Origin: PALSA-612 sp964595575
GTDB lineage: Bacteria; Actinomycetota; Thermoleophilia; Gaiellales; Gaiellaceae
Reading direction: 5' to 3'
Length of the DNA: 64,000 nucleotides
Assembly (NCBI GenBank): GCA_964595575.1
Contig: CAZQRA010000008.1
Location: forward strand, 1 to 64,000
The translations under genes were made by a program, and so were the position numbers. The notes beneath the pieces were generated by a model. It saw only the letters and a program-made list of their open reading frames with translations. It made no database searches and was not told the DNA's origin. Positions 50,838 to 59,713 of the stretch are shown piece by piece. The stretch's first letter is position 1, and every line of letters begins with the position of its first letter.

Positions 50838-52975
50838 GCCGCGACCTGCGGCCCCTCTTCGCGCCCCGGTCGGTGGCCGTCGTGGGCGCCTCCGCCGACC
50901 CCGCCAAGTGGGGACACTGGCTGGCTCGGGGAGCTCTCCAAGGGGAGGGGCGGCGCCCCGTGTACCTCGTCAACCGCCGGGGAGGGCAGGTGCTGGGGCG
51001 GGCGGTGTTCAGGTCTCTGGACGAGCTGCCCGAGCCGCCGGAGCTGGTGGCGATCGCGGTCCCGGCCGCCGGCTTCGAGCAGGCGGTAGACGACGCCCTG
51101 CGGGCAGGGGCACGGGCTCTCGTGGCCATCACCGCCGGCCTGGGGGAGATGGGGGAGGAGGGCAGGGCCCGCGAGCAGGCGGTGGTGGCCAAGGTGCGGG
51201 AGCGGGGAGCGGTTCTCCTCGGCCCCAACTGCCTGGGCGTCTTCGACGCCGAGAGCGAGCTCCACCTCGTCTCCAACCCTCTCCCGGCCGGGCCCATCGG
51301 CCTCATCTCCCAGAGCGGCAACCTGGCTCTCGAGGTCGCCCTCCTCGCCCAGGAGCTCGATCTCGGCCTGTCGCGGTTTGTGTCGGTAGGAAACCAGGCC
51401 GATCTGGGAGCGACCGAGCTCATCGCCGCCTTGGCCGCGCATCCGGGAACCCAGGTGATCGCCCTCTACTGCGAGGACTTCGGCGACGGCCGCGCCTTCG
51501 TGGACGCCGCCGCCCAGGCAGGAAAGCCGGTGGTGCTGTTGGCGGCGGGGACGACGCCGGCCGGGGCCCGGGCTGCCCGCTCCCACACGGGGGCCCTGGT
51601 GAGCGCCGAGGTGGCGATCGAGGCCGCCTGCCGGGCTGCCGGCATGGTGCGGGTACGCACGCCGGGGGAGCTGGTGGAGACCGCCTTGGCCCTCCTCTCG
51701 GCGCGCCGACCGAACGGGCCGAGGGTGGCCGTGGTCGGGGACGGGGGAGGCCACGGCGTCGTCGCCTGCGACCTCGTGCTCCAGGCCGGCCTACAGCTTC
51801 CCCCGCTGAGCGAGGAGCTAGCGAGAAGGCTCCGCGCCTTCCTCCCGCCCACGGCCTCCACTGCGAACCCGATCGACTTCGCCGGCGGGGGCGAGCAGGA
51901 CGTGCGTAGCTTCCAGCGGGTGGCGGGCTCCCTCCTCGCCTCGGGGGAGGTGGACAGCGTGCTCCTCACCGGCTACTTCGGGGGCTACGGGGAGTACGAC
52001 CAGGGCCTAGCGGCCAGGGAGCTGGAGGTGGCCGGGGGGCTGGCGGACGAGGCGTCGGCGGGCGAGCGGCCCCTCATCGTCCACACCATGTACTGGCGAT
52101 CCCCGGCGGCCTCGCTCCTGCGCCGACGGGGGGTCCCCGTGTACCGCACCGTGGAGTCGGCGGTGCGCGCCCTGGCCCGGTTGACGGAGGCGGCCTCGAC
52201 GCCGCAGGCCCTCCGCCGCACCTTGCCCCTCCCTCCTCCCCGGAAGCTGCCTGAGGGCTTCCGGGGCGGCTACTTCGAGGCCCGCGCCCTCCTTGCCCAG
52301 GCGGGCATCGCCTTCCCCGAGGCTCGCCGGGTGGAGAGCCTGGAGGAGGCGCTGGCGGCGGCGGCGGAGATCGGCTACCCGGTCGTGCTCAAGGCCGCCG
52401 GCCTTCTCCACAAGTCGGACGCGGGCGGGGTCGCCCTAGGGCTGGCCGACGAGGGGGCCCTCGCGGAGGCGTTCCTGGCCATGGAGGGCCTGGGAGGGGA
52501 GTACGCCGTGGAGCGGATGGTCCCTCGAGAGCGAGGCCTGGAGCTGATCGTGGGGGCTCGGCGAGATCGCCGCTTCGGGCCTATCCTCCTGGTCGGGCTG
52601 GGCGGGGTGTACGCGGAGGCGCTGGGCGACGTGGCCGCCGCCCTCGCCCCCGTGGACGAGGAGCAGGCGCTCGCGCTCCTTTCCACCCTCAGGGGAGCCT
52701 CCCTCCTCGCCGGCGCCCGCGGTCGGCCTCCCCTGGCCGTGGCCGCAGCGGCCGGGGCCGCCTCCTCCCTCTCCCGGGTTGCCGCCCTCTACCCCCAGAT
52801 CGAGGAGATCGAGGTCAATCCCCTGCTCGTCACCCCCGACGGCGCGCTGGGGCTGGACGCCCGGGCGGTGGTGGCGGAAGGCGGGGGGGACAGGGAGGAG
52901 GTGGCGTCGGCATCCGAAGCCTGCTTGGATACGGCGGCAGCAGCAGGAGCACCCGAGCGCAGGGAGGCACGGTGA
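50834..52975 (+). CDS. ADP-forming acyl-CoA synthetase (acetyl-CoA synthetase type)
   Basis: A 713-residue fusion of the alpha and beta parts of an NDP-forming acyl-CoA ligase. Domain order: CoA-binding Rossmann (LFAPRSVAVVGASADPAKWG), succinyl-CoA ligase-like domain with GLISQSGNLALEV and the phosphohistidine segment SHTGALVS, then the ATP-grasp domain (ARALLAQAGI, VVLKAAGLLHKSDAGGV, FGPILLVGLGGVYAE). It interconverts acyl-CoA and acid plus ATP. In this operon it could either activate an acid for the dehydrogenase or recover ATP. GTG overlaps the upstream stop. Confidence 0.88.
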   Translation: MSRDLRPLFAPRSVAVVGASADPAKWGHWLARGALQGEGRRPVYLVNRRGGQVLGRAVFRSLDELPEPPELVAIAVPAAGFEQAVDDALRAGARALVAITAGLGEMGEEGRAREQAVVAKVRERGAVLLGPNCLGVFDAESELHLVSNPLPAGPIGLISQSGNLALEVALLAQELDLGLSRFVSVGNQADLGATELIAALAAHPGTQVIALYCEDFGDGRAFVDAAAQAGKPVVLLAAGTTPAGARAARSHTGALVSAEVAIEAACRAAGMVRVRTPGELVETALALLSARRPNGPRVAVVGDGGGHGVVACDLVLQAGLQLPPLSEELARRLRAFLPPTASTANPIDFAGGGEQDVRSFQRVAGSLLASGEVDSVLLTGYFGGYGEYDQGLAARELEVAGGLADEASAGERPLIVHTMYWRSPAASLLRRRGVPVYRTVESAVRALARLTEAASTPQALRRTLPLPPPRKLPEGFRGGYFEARALLAQAGIAFPEARRVESLEEALAAAAEIGYPVVLKAAGLLHKSDAGGVALGLADEGALAEAFLAMEGLGGEYAVERMVPRERGLELIVGARRDRRFGPILLVGLGGVYAEALGDVAAALAPVDEEQALALLSTLRGASLLAGARGRPPLAVAAAAGAASSLSRVAALYPQIEEIEVNPLLVTPDGALGLDARAVVAEGGGDREEVASASEACLDTAAAAGAPERREAR

Positions 52976-55242
52976 CGACGGTGGAGCTCGAGCGGCGCGC
53001 GTTCGTGCGGCCCGACGGCAAGGAGAAGGTGACCGGCGCCGGCCGCTACACGGCCGACCTCAACCTCACCGGCCAGTGCTACGCCGCCTTCCGCTACGCC
53101 GACTACCCTCACGCCCGCATCCTCCGCATCGACGTCTCCAGGGCGCGGGCCCTGCCCGGCGTCCTGGCGGTGCTCACCCACGAGGACGTGCCCGACGTCC
53201 GCTACGGCCAGCTCGTGCAGGACCGGCGGCTGTTCGCCAAGGAGAAGGTGCGGTTCGAGGGAGACATCGTGGCCGCCGTGGCCGCGCTCACGCCGGAGAT
53301 CGCCCAGCGGGCGGTCTCCCTCATCGAGGTCGAGTACGAGCCCCTCCCGCCCCTGGTCGACATCGAGGCGGCCCTGGCCGAGGACGCTCCCCTCGTCCAC
53401 GAGGAGTGGGCCTCCTACACGGGGGAGGAGGCGCTCGGCCGCCACGGCAACGTGCTCGGCCACTCCACCATCGTCAAGGGGGACGCCGACGCCGCCATGG
53501 CCGCCGCTGACGTGGTCGTCAAGAGCCGCTACGTGACCGATCCCTGCCAGGGGGTGCCCATCGAGCCGCGGGCCATCCTCGCCCAGTGGCAGGGCGACCG
53601 GGTCACCGTGTGGTCCTCCACCCAGGTGCCGTTCGTGGCCCGCAAGGGCATCGCCCATGTTCTGCAGATCCCGGAGTCGCACGTGCGCGTGATCGTGCCC
53701 CTCCTCGGGGGCGGCTTCGGCGCCAAGTGCGACTTCCACTTCGAGGGGCATGTGGCCGCCCTCGCCCGGGCCGCCGGCCGGCCGGTGAAGCTCGTCTTCT
53801 CCCGCCGGGAGGAGTTCGTCGCCCCCGACCACCGCCGGGAGGGGATGGTGATCGAGCTGGAGACGGGAGCGCGCCGGGACGGGACGCTCCTTGCCCGCCG
53901 CGGCCGCCTTGTCCTCGACGCCGGTGCCTACTGCGGGGAGGGCGGCTTCTTCGCCCAGCTCGCCGCCATGCACGCCTGCGGCCCCTACGTCATCGAGAAC
54001 GTCCACGTCGACTCCAAGCTCGTCTACACGACCACCCAGCCCTCGGGCTCGATCCGGGCGCCGACCGCACCTCAGGTGTGCTGGGCGGTCGAGCAGCACA
54101 TGGACGAGCTAGCCGAGGCGCTCGGCCTCGACCCGGTCGAGCTTCGCCGGCGGACCTTGATCGAGGAGGGGGCCGAGAGCCCCACCCGCCAGGTGTTCGG
54201 CCGGGTCGGCATCAAGGAGACGCTGGAGCGGGCAGTCGAGATGATCGGCTACGGCCGAGAGCTCCCCGAGGGCGAGGGGATCGGCGTCGCCTGCGGCTGG
54301 TGGCCGTCCTTCGGCGCTCCCTCCGGCGCCTACGTCAAGCTCAATAGCGACGGCACCGCCACCATCATCACCGGCGCCCAGGAGAACGGGACCGGCGCCG
54401 TCATGGCCCTTCCCCTGCTCGCCGCCGAGGTCCTGGGCATGCGCCCCGAGGACTTCACCCTCCTCTACCAGGACACCGACGCCGGCCCCTGGGACATGGG
54501 CTCGTGCGGCTCCCAGACGACGTTCAACAACGGTCGGGCGGTGGTAGAGGCAGCCCGGGAGGTGCGCGAGCAGCTGCTCGACCTGGCCGCCGAGGAGCTG
54601 GAGGCGGCGAGGGAGGACCTCGAGCTCGTGGGGGGAGCCGTGCGGGTGGTGGGATCGCCCGACCGGGCGGTCGCCATCGCCGACCTCGCCGCCAAGGGCA
54701 CCCCTCTCCTCGGCAAGGGCTCGGGCAAGGTGCCGGAGGCACCCGCCTGCCGGCCCGACTCGGGCTGCGTGGGCCGGCTCGGCCTGGAGTCGTTCCTGGA
54801 GCCGCAGCTCATGACCCATGCCGTCCGGGTCAAGGTTGACCGCGAGACCGGGGTCGTGCGCGTGCTCCAGGTGGCGGCCGCCCACGACTCGGGCACCATC
54901 GTCAACCCGTCGGGGGCGAACGGCCAGGTGTACGGGGGCGTGGTCATGGGCATTGGCCAGGCCCTCACCGAGGGGACGGTGCTCGACGAGGAGGGAAGGC
55001 AGCGAAACCCCCACCTCCTCGACTACAAGCTCCCCACCGCTGCCGATGCCCCCCGCGTCGACATCGCCTGGGTGGAGACGCCGGCCGAGAACGGCGGCCC
55101 CAAGGGCTCAAAGGGGGTGGGCGAGCCTCCCTGCGTGCCCACGGCCGGGGCCATCGCCAACGCCATCGCCCGGGCCACGGGGGGGGCGCGCGTGCGGAGG
55201 CTGCCTATGACCCCCGAGCGGGTGTGGGAGGCGCTCCAATGA
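52972..55242 (+). CDS. Xanthine dehydrogenase-family molybdenum hydroxylase, large subunit
   Basis: A 756-residue molybdopterin-binding subunit. Key features are GGGFGAKCDFHFEG for the first molybdopterin contact, SGSIRAPTAPQ with the substrate Arg, and the catalytic Glu in GVGEPPCVPT near the C-terminus. It lacks the AYRCSFR loop that marks aerobic CO dehydrogenase, so it is a purine, aldehyde, aromatic or N-heterocycle hydroxylase. With the FAD and 2Fe-2S subunits downstream it forms an L-M-S complex. GTG start overlaps the ligase stop (GTGA). Confidence 0.9.
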   Translation: MTTVELERRAFVRPDGKEKVTGAGRYTADLNLTGQCYAAFRYADYPHARILRIDVSRARALPGVLAVLTHEDVPDVRYGQLVQDRRLFAKEKVRFEGDIVAAVAALTPEIAQRAVSLIEVEYEPLPPLVDIEAALAEDAPLVHEEWASYTGEEALGRHGNVLGHSTIVKGDADAAMAAADVVVKSRYVTDPCQGVPIEPRAILAQWQGDRVTVWSSTQVPFVARKGIAHVLQIPESHVRVIVPLLGGGFGAKCDFHFEGHVAALARAAGRPVKLVFSRREEFVAPDHRREGMVIELETGARRDGTLLARRGRLVLDAGAYCGEGGFFAQLAAMHACGPYVIENVHVDSKLVYTTTQPSGSIRAPTAPQVCWAVEQHMDELAEALGLDPVELRRRTLIEEGAESPTRQVFGRVGIKETLERAVEMIGYGRELPEGEGIGVACGWWPSFGAPSGAYVKLNSDGTATIITGAQENGTGAVMALPLLAAEVLGMRPEDFTLLYQDTDAGPWDMGSCGSQTTFNNGRAVVEAAREVREQLLDLAAEELEAAREDLELVGGAVRVVGSPDRAVAIADLAAKGTPLLGKGSGKVPEAPACRPDSGCVGRLGLESFLEPQLMTHAVRVKVDRETGVVRVLQVAAAHDSGTIVNPSGANGQVYGGVVMGIGQALTEGTVLDEEGRQRNPHLLDYKLPTAADAPRVDIAWVETPAENGGPKGSKGVGEPPCVPTAGAIANAIARATGGARVRRLPMTPERVWEALQ

Positions 55243-56141
55243 CTGCCTCGCTCCTCGTTGCCTCCTCGCTTTCGGAGGCTCTTGCCGCCTTGGCCGAGGG
55301 GGCGCGGCCGATCGCCGGCGGCACCGACCTCGTGGTCGGCGCCCGCCAGGGGAAGGCGCCGCTTCCCGAGCGCCTGGTCGCCATCCACGCTCTCGACGAG
55401 CTGGCCGGGATCGGCGGCGAGGACGGCCTCCTCCGCCTGGGCGCGCTCGCCACCCACGCCCAGATCGCCTCTCACCCGGTCGTGCGCGAGCGCCTGACGG
55501 CGCTCGCCGACGCCTCGGCCATCGTCGGCTCGCCCGCCACCCGGGCCTGGGGCACGATCGGGGGCAACCTCATGAACGCCTCTCCGGCCATGGAGACGGG
55601 AGGGCCGCTCGTCTGCCTCGACGCCGAGGCCAGGCTGGTGGGGCCGCAGGGGGAGCGACGCCTGGCGGTGGCCGACCTTCTCGTCGGGCCGGGAGAGACG
55701 GCCGCTTCCCCGGACGAGCTTCTGGCGGAGGTGGAGGTGCCGCTCCCGGCCCCGGGCACAGGCAGCGCCTACCTGCGCCTGGAGTACCGCCGCAAGATGG
55801 AGATCGCCATCGTCGGCGCCACGGCGGTTCTGCGGCTGGAGGGGGGCCGGGTCGCCGACGCCCGAGTGGCGATCACCGCCCTGGCGCCCACCATCCGCCG
55901 CGTGCCGGAGGCGGAGCGGGCGCTTCTTGGCACCGATGCCGGTCGCCGAGCCGCGGAGGAAGCGGGCCGAGCGGCGGCCGCTGCCGCAGAGCCGATCTCC
56001 GACGTCCGCGCCTCGCAGGAGTACCGCCGGGCGATGGCGGCGGTGATCGTCCGCCGGGCGGTGGAAGCGGCGGCGGCCCGGGCCCGCGGCGAGTCCCTGC
56101 CCATCCCCGCCGGCGCTGCCTGGGAGGGAGGCGGGCGGTGA
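55239..56141 (+). CDS. Molybdenum hydroxylase FAD-binding subunit
   Basis: A 300-residue FAD subunit of the CoxM/XDH-B type. FAD sites: PIAGGTDLVVGARQGK near residues 30-45 and ATRAWGTIGGNLMNASPAMETG; the C-terminal CO_deh_flav_C domain follows (ITALAPTIRRVPEAERAL). It accepts electrons from the Fe-S subunit. ATG 55239 overlaps the large-subunit stop (ATGA). Central gene of the L-M-S trio. Confidence 0.9.
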   Translation: MTASLLVASSLSEALAALAEGARPIAGGTDLVVGARQGKAPLPERLVAIHALDELAGIGGEDGLLRLGALATHAQIASHPVVRERLTALADASAIVGSPATRAWGTIGGNLMNASPAMETGGPLVCLDAEARLVGPQGERRLAVADLLVGPGETAASPDELLAEVEVPLPAPGTGSAYLRLEYRRKMEIAIVGATAVLRLEGGRVADARVAITALAPTIRRVPEAERALLGTDAGRRAAEEAGRAAAAAAEPISDVRASQEYRRAMAAVIVRRAVEAAAARARGESLPIPAGAAWEGGGR

Positions 56142-56602
56142 AGGTCGCCGCCACCCTGACCGTGAACGGGGTCGTCTACCCGGTCGAGATCCACCCCCAC
56201 GCCACCCTCCTTCAGGTCGTGCGCGAGGAGATCGGGCTCACCGGCTCGAAGGAGGGCTGCGACGACTCCGAGTGCGGCGCCTGCATGGTGCTCCTCGACG
56301 GAAAACCGGTGAACTCCTGCTCCTACCTCGCCCTCCAAGCCCAAGGGAAAGAGGTGACCACGGTGGAGGGGCTGGCAGAAGACGGCGAGCTCTCTCCGCT
56401 CCAGCGCGCCTTCCTCGAGCATGGGGGAGTCCAGTGCGGCTTCTGCACGCCCGGCATGCTCATCTCGGCCACGGCGCTCTTGCGCGAGAATCCGCACCCG
56501 GCCGAGGAGGAGGTCAGAATCGCGCTCAGCGGCAACCTCTGCCGCTGTACCGGCTACGAGGGCATCGTGCGGGCAGTACTCGCCGCCGCCGAGCAGGCGT
56601 AA
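56138..56602 (+). CDS. Molybdenum hydroxylase 2Fe-2S subunit
   Basis: A 154-residue iron-sulfur subunit with two [2Fe-2S] domains: plant-ferredoxin type (GCDDSECGACMVLLDGK with a fourth Cys at NSC) and the helical domain (GVQCGFCTPGM and GNLCRCTGY). Full family length. It transfers electrons from the Mo site to FAD. GTG start overlaps the previous stop, ending the operon that starts at 49665. Confidence 0.93.
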   Translation: MKVAATLTVNGVVYPVEIHPHATLLQVVREEIGLTGSKEGCDDSECGACMVLLDGKPVNSCSYLALQAQGKEVTTVEGLAEDGELSPLQRAFLEHGGVQCGFCTPGMLISATALLRENPHPAEEEVRIALSGNLCRCTGYEGIVRAVLAAAEQA

Positions 56603-56706
56603 GGCGAGGCCCTCCGCCTGCCTTCTCAAGGCCGCGCGATTTTCGCACGATCGCGTGCTCGCGCTCCTGCGCCGCAGGTCGGCCGCGGTGCTCTATGCTC
56701 ATCTCT

Positions 56707-56718
56707 GCATCGTGATGC
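56707..56718. repeat. Inverted repeat at the toxin-antitoxin promoter
   Basis: GCATCGTGATGC, two five-base arms around GT, immediately before the -10 box. TGATGC also recurs at 56713-56718 and 56721-56726. The position suits an autoregulatory operator for the RHH antitoxin. Confidence 0.5.
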
Positions 56719-56724
56719 TATGAT
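56719..56724 (+). promoter_or_regulatory. -10 box of the toxin-antitoxin operon
   Basis: TATGAT, seven bases before the ATG at 56732, following the inverted repeat. Confidence 0.55.
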
Positions 56725-56731
56725 GCGGAAG

Positions 56732-56962
56732 ATGGCGAAGGTGAGAACGACCTTGACGATCGACGAGGAGGTCCTGCGCGCGGTCAAGGTGCGCGGCGCT
56801 CGCACAGGGAAAGGCGACAGCGAGGTGATCGAGGAGGCTCTGCGCCGCGAGCTCGGCTTCGACCTGCTCGAGCGGCTGTGGGCGCGCGAGGACCTGGGCG
56901 AGGAGCAGGCGCTCGCGCTCGCGGTCGAGGCCCAGCACGAGACGCGGCCCCGCCGCCGCTGA
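56732..56962 (+). CDS. Ribbon-helix-helix antitoxin (VapB-like)
   Basis: A 76-residue antitoxin. The N-terminal RHH domain reads RTTLTIDEEVLRAVKVRGA and SEVIEEALRREL, which would dimerise and bind DNA; the acidic and then basic C-terminal tail (EEQALALAVEAQ) is the probable toxin-binding part. ATG 56732 is chosen because TATGAT lies seven bases upstream; an ATG at 56720 falls inside that box. It abuts the PIN toxin gene with no spacer (TGAGTG). Confidence 0.8.
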   Translation: MAKVRTTLTIDEEVLRAVKVRGARTGKGDSEVIEEALRRELGFDLLERLWAREDLGEEQALALAVEAQHETRPRRR

Positions 56963-57352
56963 GTGCGCGCCGTTCTCGACCCGAACGTCCTCATCGCCGC
57001 CCTGCTTGCCCGTAGCGGAGCGCCGGCACGGATCGTCTCCGGCTGGATCGGCGGCGCGTTCGAGCTCGTCGTCTCGGAGAGGCTCCTCGCCGAGCTCGAG
57101 CGGGCGCTTGCCTACCCGAAGGTGCGCCGCCGGATCGCAGCAGAGGACGCCGAGGCCTTCGTCGACCTGCTTCGGCGCGGAGCTCGTCTCGCTTCGGATC
57201 CGAGGGCACCCGCCCGCCGCTCGTCCGATCCCGGCGACGACTACCTGCTCGCGCTCGCCGAGCAAGAGCGCGCGCTCCTCGTATCGGGCGACCGGCACCT
57301 GCTCGCGCTCGCCGGCGAGCTTCCGATCCGGACGCCTCGCGCCTTCCTGGAC
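56963..57352 (+). CDS. PIN-domain toxin (partial at assembly gap)
   Basis: About 130 residues visible of a PIN-domain ribonuclease of the COG1569 type, running into the 100-N gap, probably lacking only the last few residues. Acidic residues that form the metal site are visible: Asp6 in VLDPNVLIAALL, Glu44 and Glu46 in LLAELERAL, Asp92 and Asp93 in DPGDDYLLALA and the Asp in VSGDRHLLALAG. It cleaves RNA unless bound by the antitoxin. GTG start directly after the antitoxin stop. Any reading frame drawn across the N run is artificial. Confidence 0.82.
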
Positions 57353-57452
57353 NNNNNNNNNNNNNNNNNNNNNNNNNNNNNNNNNNNNNNNNNNNNNNNN
57401 NNNNNNNNNNNNNNNNNNNNNNNNNNNNNNNNNNNNNNNNNNNNNNNNNNNN
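57353..57452. other. Assembly gap (100 N)
   Basis: One hundred N, the size often used for gaps of unknown length. Genes on the two sides may not be neighbours in the genome. Confidence 1.
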
Positions 57453-57469
57453 CTGCCCGGGACGGAGCG

Positions 57470-57982
57470 CTACGGCTTGTACTGCTGGTCGAGCGAGCGC
57501 ACCGTGTCGCCGCGGACGCGGATCCAGACGCCGGAGTCGAGCGCCTCGAAGAGAGCCCGATGCTTGGGGTTGCGGCCGCGGACGATCTGCGCCAGCTCGG
57601 CCACCGAGACCCGGGTGCTCGTGATGCCGGCGGTACCTCTGCTGGTGAGCACGGTGGCCCGGGCAGTGGAGGGAACCTTGAAGAGGAGCAGGCGGTGGCC
57701 TTCCTCGATCGCGTAGTTGTCGTTGGGCACGGGTTGGCCACGAGGGACGACGCCGTCCTCCCAGGCGGCGACGTTGGCGGTGAGGCCGCTCGTGAACCAG
57801 GCGGGGTCGAAGCGAAGGAGGAAGCCCCGACGGGTCGGGGTCAGGGTCTTGATGTGCCCGAACAGGGTGGTCTCGCCGGCGGAGGCGGCGGGGGGAAGGG
57901 GCAGGAAGCCCGCCTCGAGGGCGGCGCCGGCCCCGGCCACGAGGACGGCAGCAGAGATGAGAGCTGCGAGAGCCGGTCTCAG
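57470..57982 (-). CDS. Secreted protein of unknown function
   Basis: A protein of about 170 residues with a signal or membrane-anchor peptide at the N-terminus (LRPALAALISAAVLVAGAGAA) and a single small domain (GHIKTLTPTRRGFLLRFDPAWF, ending DSGVWIRVRGDTVRSLDQQYKP). No family recognised. The start is unusual: AAGGAGAG lies three bases before an in-frame CTG at 57982 and TACACT is a -10 box at 58001-58006; no ATG or GTG fits as well. Separate transcription unit from betA, whose stop is 28 bp upstream. Confidence 0.6.
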   Translation of the reverse strand: MRPALAALISAAVLVAGAGAALEAGFLPLPPAASAGETTLFGHIKTLTPTRRGFLLRFDPAWFTSGLTANVAAWEDGVVPRGQPVPNDNYAIEEGHRLLLFKVPSTARATVLTSRGTAGITSTRVSVAELAQIVRGRNPKHRALFEALDSGVWIRVRGDTVRSLDQQYKP

Positions 57983-58010
57983 GGTCTCTCCTTGGCTCGT
58001 AGTGTAGGGG

Positions 58011-59708
58011 TCAGCCCGAGGAGGCGGATCTCTCCGTCTGGGCGAGATCGGCGTCGCGGCGGTGGCGGTAGAAGTCGACCCGCTCGGGGGGAAGCGGCGT
58101 CGCACCCAGGATGAGGTCGGCCGCCTTCTCCGCCACCATCATCACCGGCGCGTAGATGTTGGCGTTGGTGATGGTGGGAAACACGGACGCGTCCACCACG
58201 CGCAGCCCCTCCACCCCGTGCACGCGCAGCGAGCTCGGGTCGACCACGGCCAGCTCGTCCACCCCCATGCGGCAGGTGCAGGAGGGATGCAGAGCCGTCT
58301 CGCCGTCGCGGGCCACCCAGTCGAGGATCTCCTCGTCGGTCTGCACCGTCGGGCCGGGGGAGACCTCGCCGCCGTTGTAGGCGTCGAAGGCCGGCTGGTT
58401 GAGGATGTGGCGGGCGCAGCGGATCGCCTCCGGCCATTCGCGCCGGTCCTTCTCGGTCGAGAGGTAGTTGAAGCGGAGCGCCGGCTTCACCCGGGGGTCG
58501 GCGGAGCGGATCTTCACCGAGCCGCGGGCGTCGGAGTACATGGGACCCACGTGCACCTGGTAGCCGTGCCCGGAGGCGGGAAGCGAGCCGTCGTAGCGGA
58601 TGGCGATGGGCAGGAAGTGGAACATGAGGTTGGGGTAGTCGACCTCGTCGTTCGAGCGCACGAACCCTCCCGCCTCGAAGTGGTTGGTCGCGCCCGGCCC
58701 CGAGCGGAAGAGGAGCCAGCGCAGGCCGACGAGCGGTCGCGCCCGGCGCCGGTAGGCGGGGGCGACGGAGACGGGCTTCCTGCAGGCGTACTGGACGTAG
58801 ACCTCGAGGTGGTCCTGGAGGTTCTCGCCCACGCCGGGAAGGTGGCACACGACCTCGATGCCGAGCGCCCTGAGCTCGTCCGCGTTGCCCACCCCGGAGA
58901 GCTGCAGGAGCTGGGGGGAGTTGATGGCGCCGCCGCAGAGGATGACCTCTCCGGCCCGCACCCGCTCGGTCCCTCCCCGCCGCGCCACCTCCACCCCCAC
59001 CGCCCTCCGTCCCTGGAAGAGGACGCGGGTCACGAAGGCCCGGCAGCGAAGCTCGAGGTTAGGCCGAGACAGCACCGGGTGCAGGTAGGCGCGGGCGGCG
59101 CTCAGCCGGCGGCCCCGGTGGATGGTGCGGTCGAAGGGGGCAAAGCCCTCCTGGCGGTAGCCGTTCACGTCCTCGGTGAGGGAGTAGCCCGCCTGCTGCA
59201 CCGCCTGGAAGAAGGCTTGGAAGAGCGGGCTTGCCGCCGGGCCCCGCTCCAGGACGAGAGGCCCCTCGTGGCCGCGGAAAGGATCGTCGGGGCGGGCGGC
59301 CAGGCACGTCTCCATGCGCTTGAAGTAGGGGAGGCAGTGGGCGTAGTCCCACGTCTCCATCCCCGGCGCCGAGGCCCACTTCTCGTAGTCCAGGGGATTT
59401 CCCCGCTGGAAGATCATGCCGTTGATGCTGGAGGAGCCGCCGAGTACCTTGCCCCGGGCGTGGTAGATACGACGCCCGTGCATGTGGGGCTCCGGCTCCG
59501 ACTCGTACTGCCAGTCGTAGAGGCGGTTGCCGATGGGGAAGGAGAGCGCCGCCGGCATGTGGATGTAGAGGTCGAAGAGGTAGTCGGGGCGACCTGCCTC
59601 CAGCACGAGGACGCGCGTCCTCCCATCGGCGCTCAGGCGGTTGGCCAGCACCGATCCTGCCGAGCCGCCTCCCACGATGACGAAGTCGTAGGTCTTGTCC
59701 CTGGCCAT
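58011..59708 (-). CDS. betA: Choline dehydrogenase (GMC oxidoreductase)
   Basis: A 565-residue FAD enzyme oxidising choline to betaine aldehyde, and in many members on to betaine. FAD motif FVIVGGGSAGSVLANRL, GMC signature 1 KVLGGSSSINGMIFQRG, the conserved GVGENLQDHLEVYVQYAC, and the active-site His of the HPSCTCRMG segment. It follows E. coli BetA almost segment by segment (as I recall it), so the choline assignment is firm for this family. ATG 59708, five bases after the MttB-family stop. The context is a corrinoid methyltransferase operon that could use betaine. Confidence 0.88.
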   Translation of the reverse strand: MARDKTYDFVIVGGGSAGSVLANRLSADGRTRVLVLEAGRPDYLFDLYIHMPAALSFPIGNRLYDWQYESEPEPHMHGRRIYHARGKVLGGSSSINGMIFQRGNPLDYEKWASAPGMETWDYAHCLPYFKRMETCLAARPDDPFRGHEGPLVLERGPAASPLFQAFFQAVQQAGYSLTEDVNGYRQEGFAPFDRTIHRGRRLSAARAYLHPVLSRPNLELRCRAFVTRVLFQGRRAVGVEVARRGGTERVRAGEVILCGGAINSPQLLQLSGVGNADELRALGIEVVCHLPGVGENLQDHLEVYVQYACRKPVSVAPAYRRRARPLVGLRWLLFRSGPGATNHFEAGGFVRSNDEVDYPNLMFHFLPIAIRYDGSLPASGHGYQVHVGPMYSDARGSVKIRSADPRVKPALRFNYLSTEKDRREWPEAIRCARHILNQPAFDAYNGGEVSPGPTVQTDEEILDWVARDGETALHPSCTCRMGVDELAVVDPSSLRVHGVEGLRVVDASVFPTITNANIYAPVMMVAEKAADLILGATPLPPERVDFYRHRRDADLAQTERSASSG

Positions 59709-59713
59709 GACCC

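Noticed and set aside
52972..56602. Aerobic CO dehydrogenase (CoxLMS)
   Set aside because: The large subunit lacks the AYRCSFR active-site loop that marks form I CODH; general Mo-hydroxylase is the safer name.
56963..58114. A 383-codon frame across the 100-N gap
   Set aside because: The N run is read as unknown residues; the part after it is antisense to the secreted protein and betA genes. Only the PIN domain before the gap is real.
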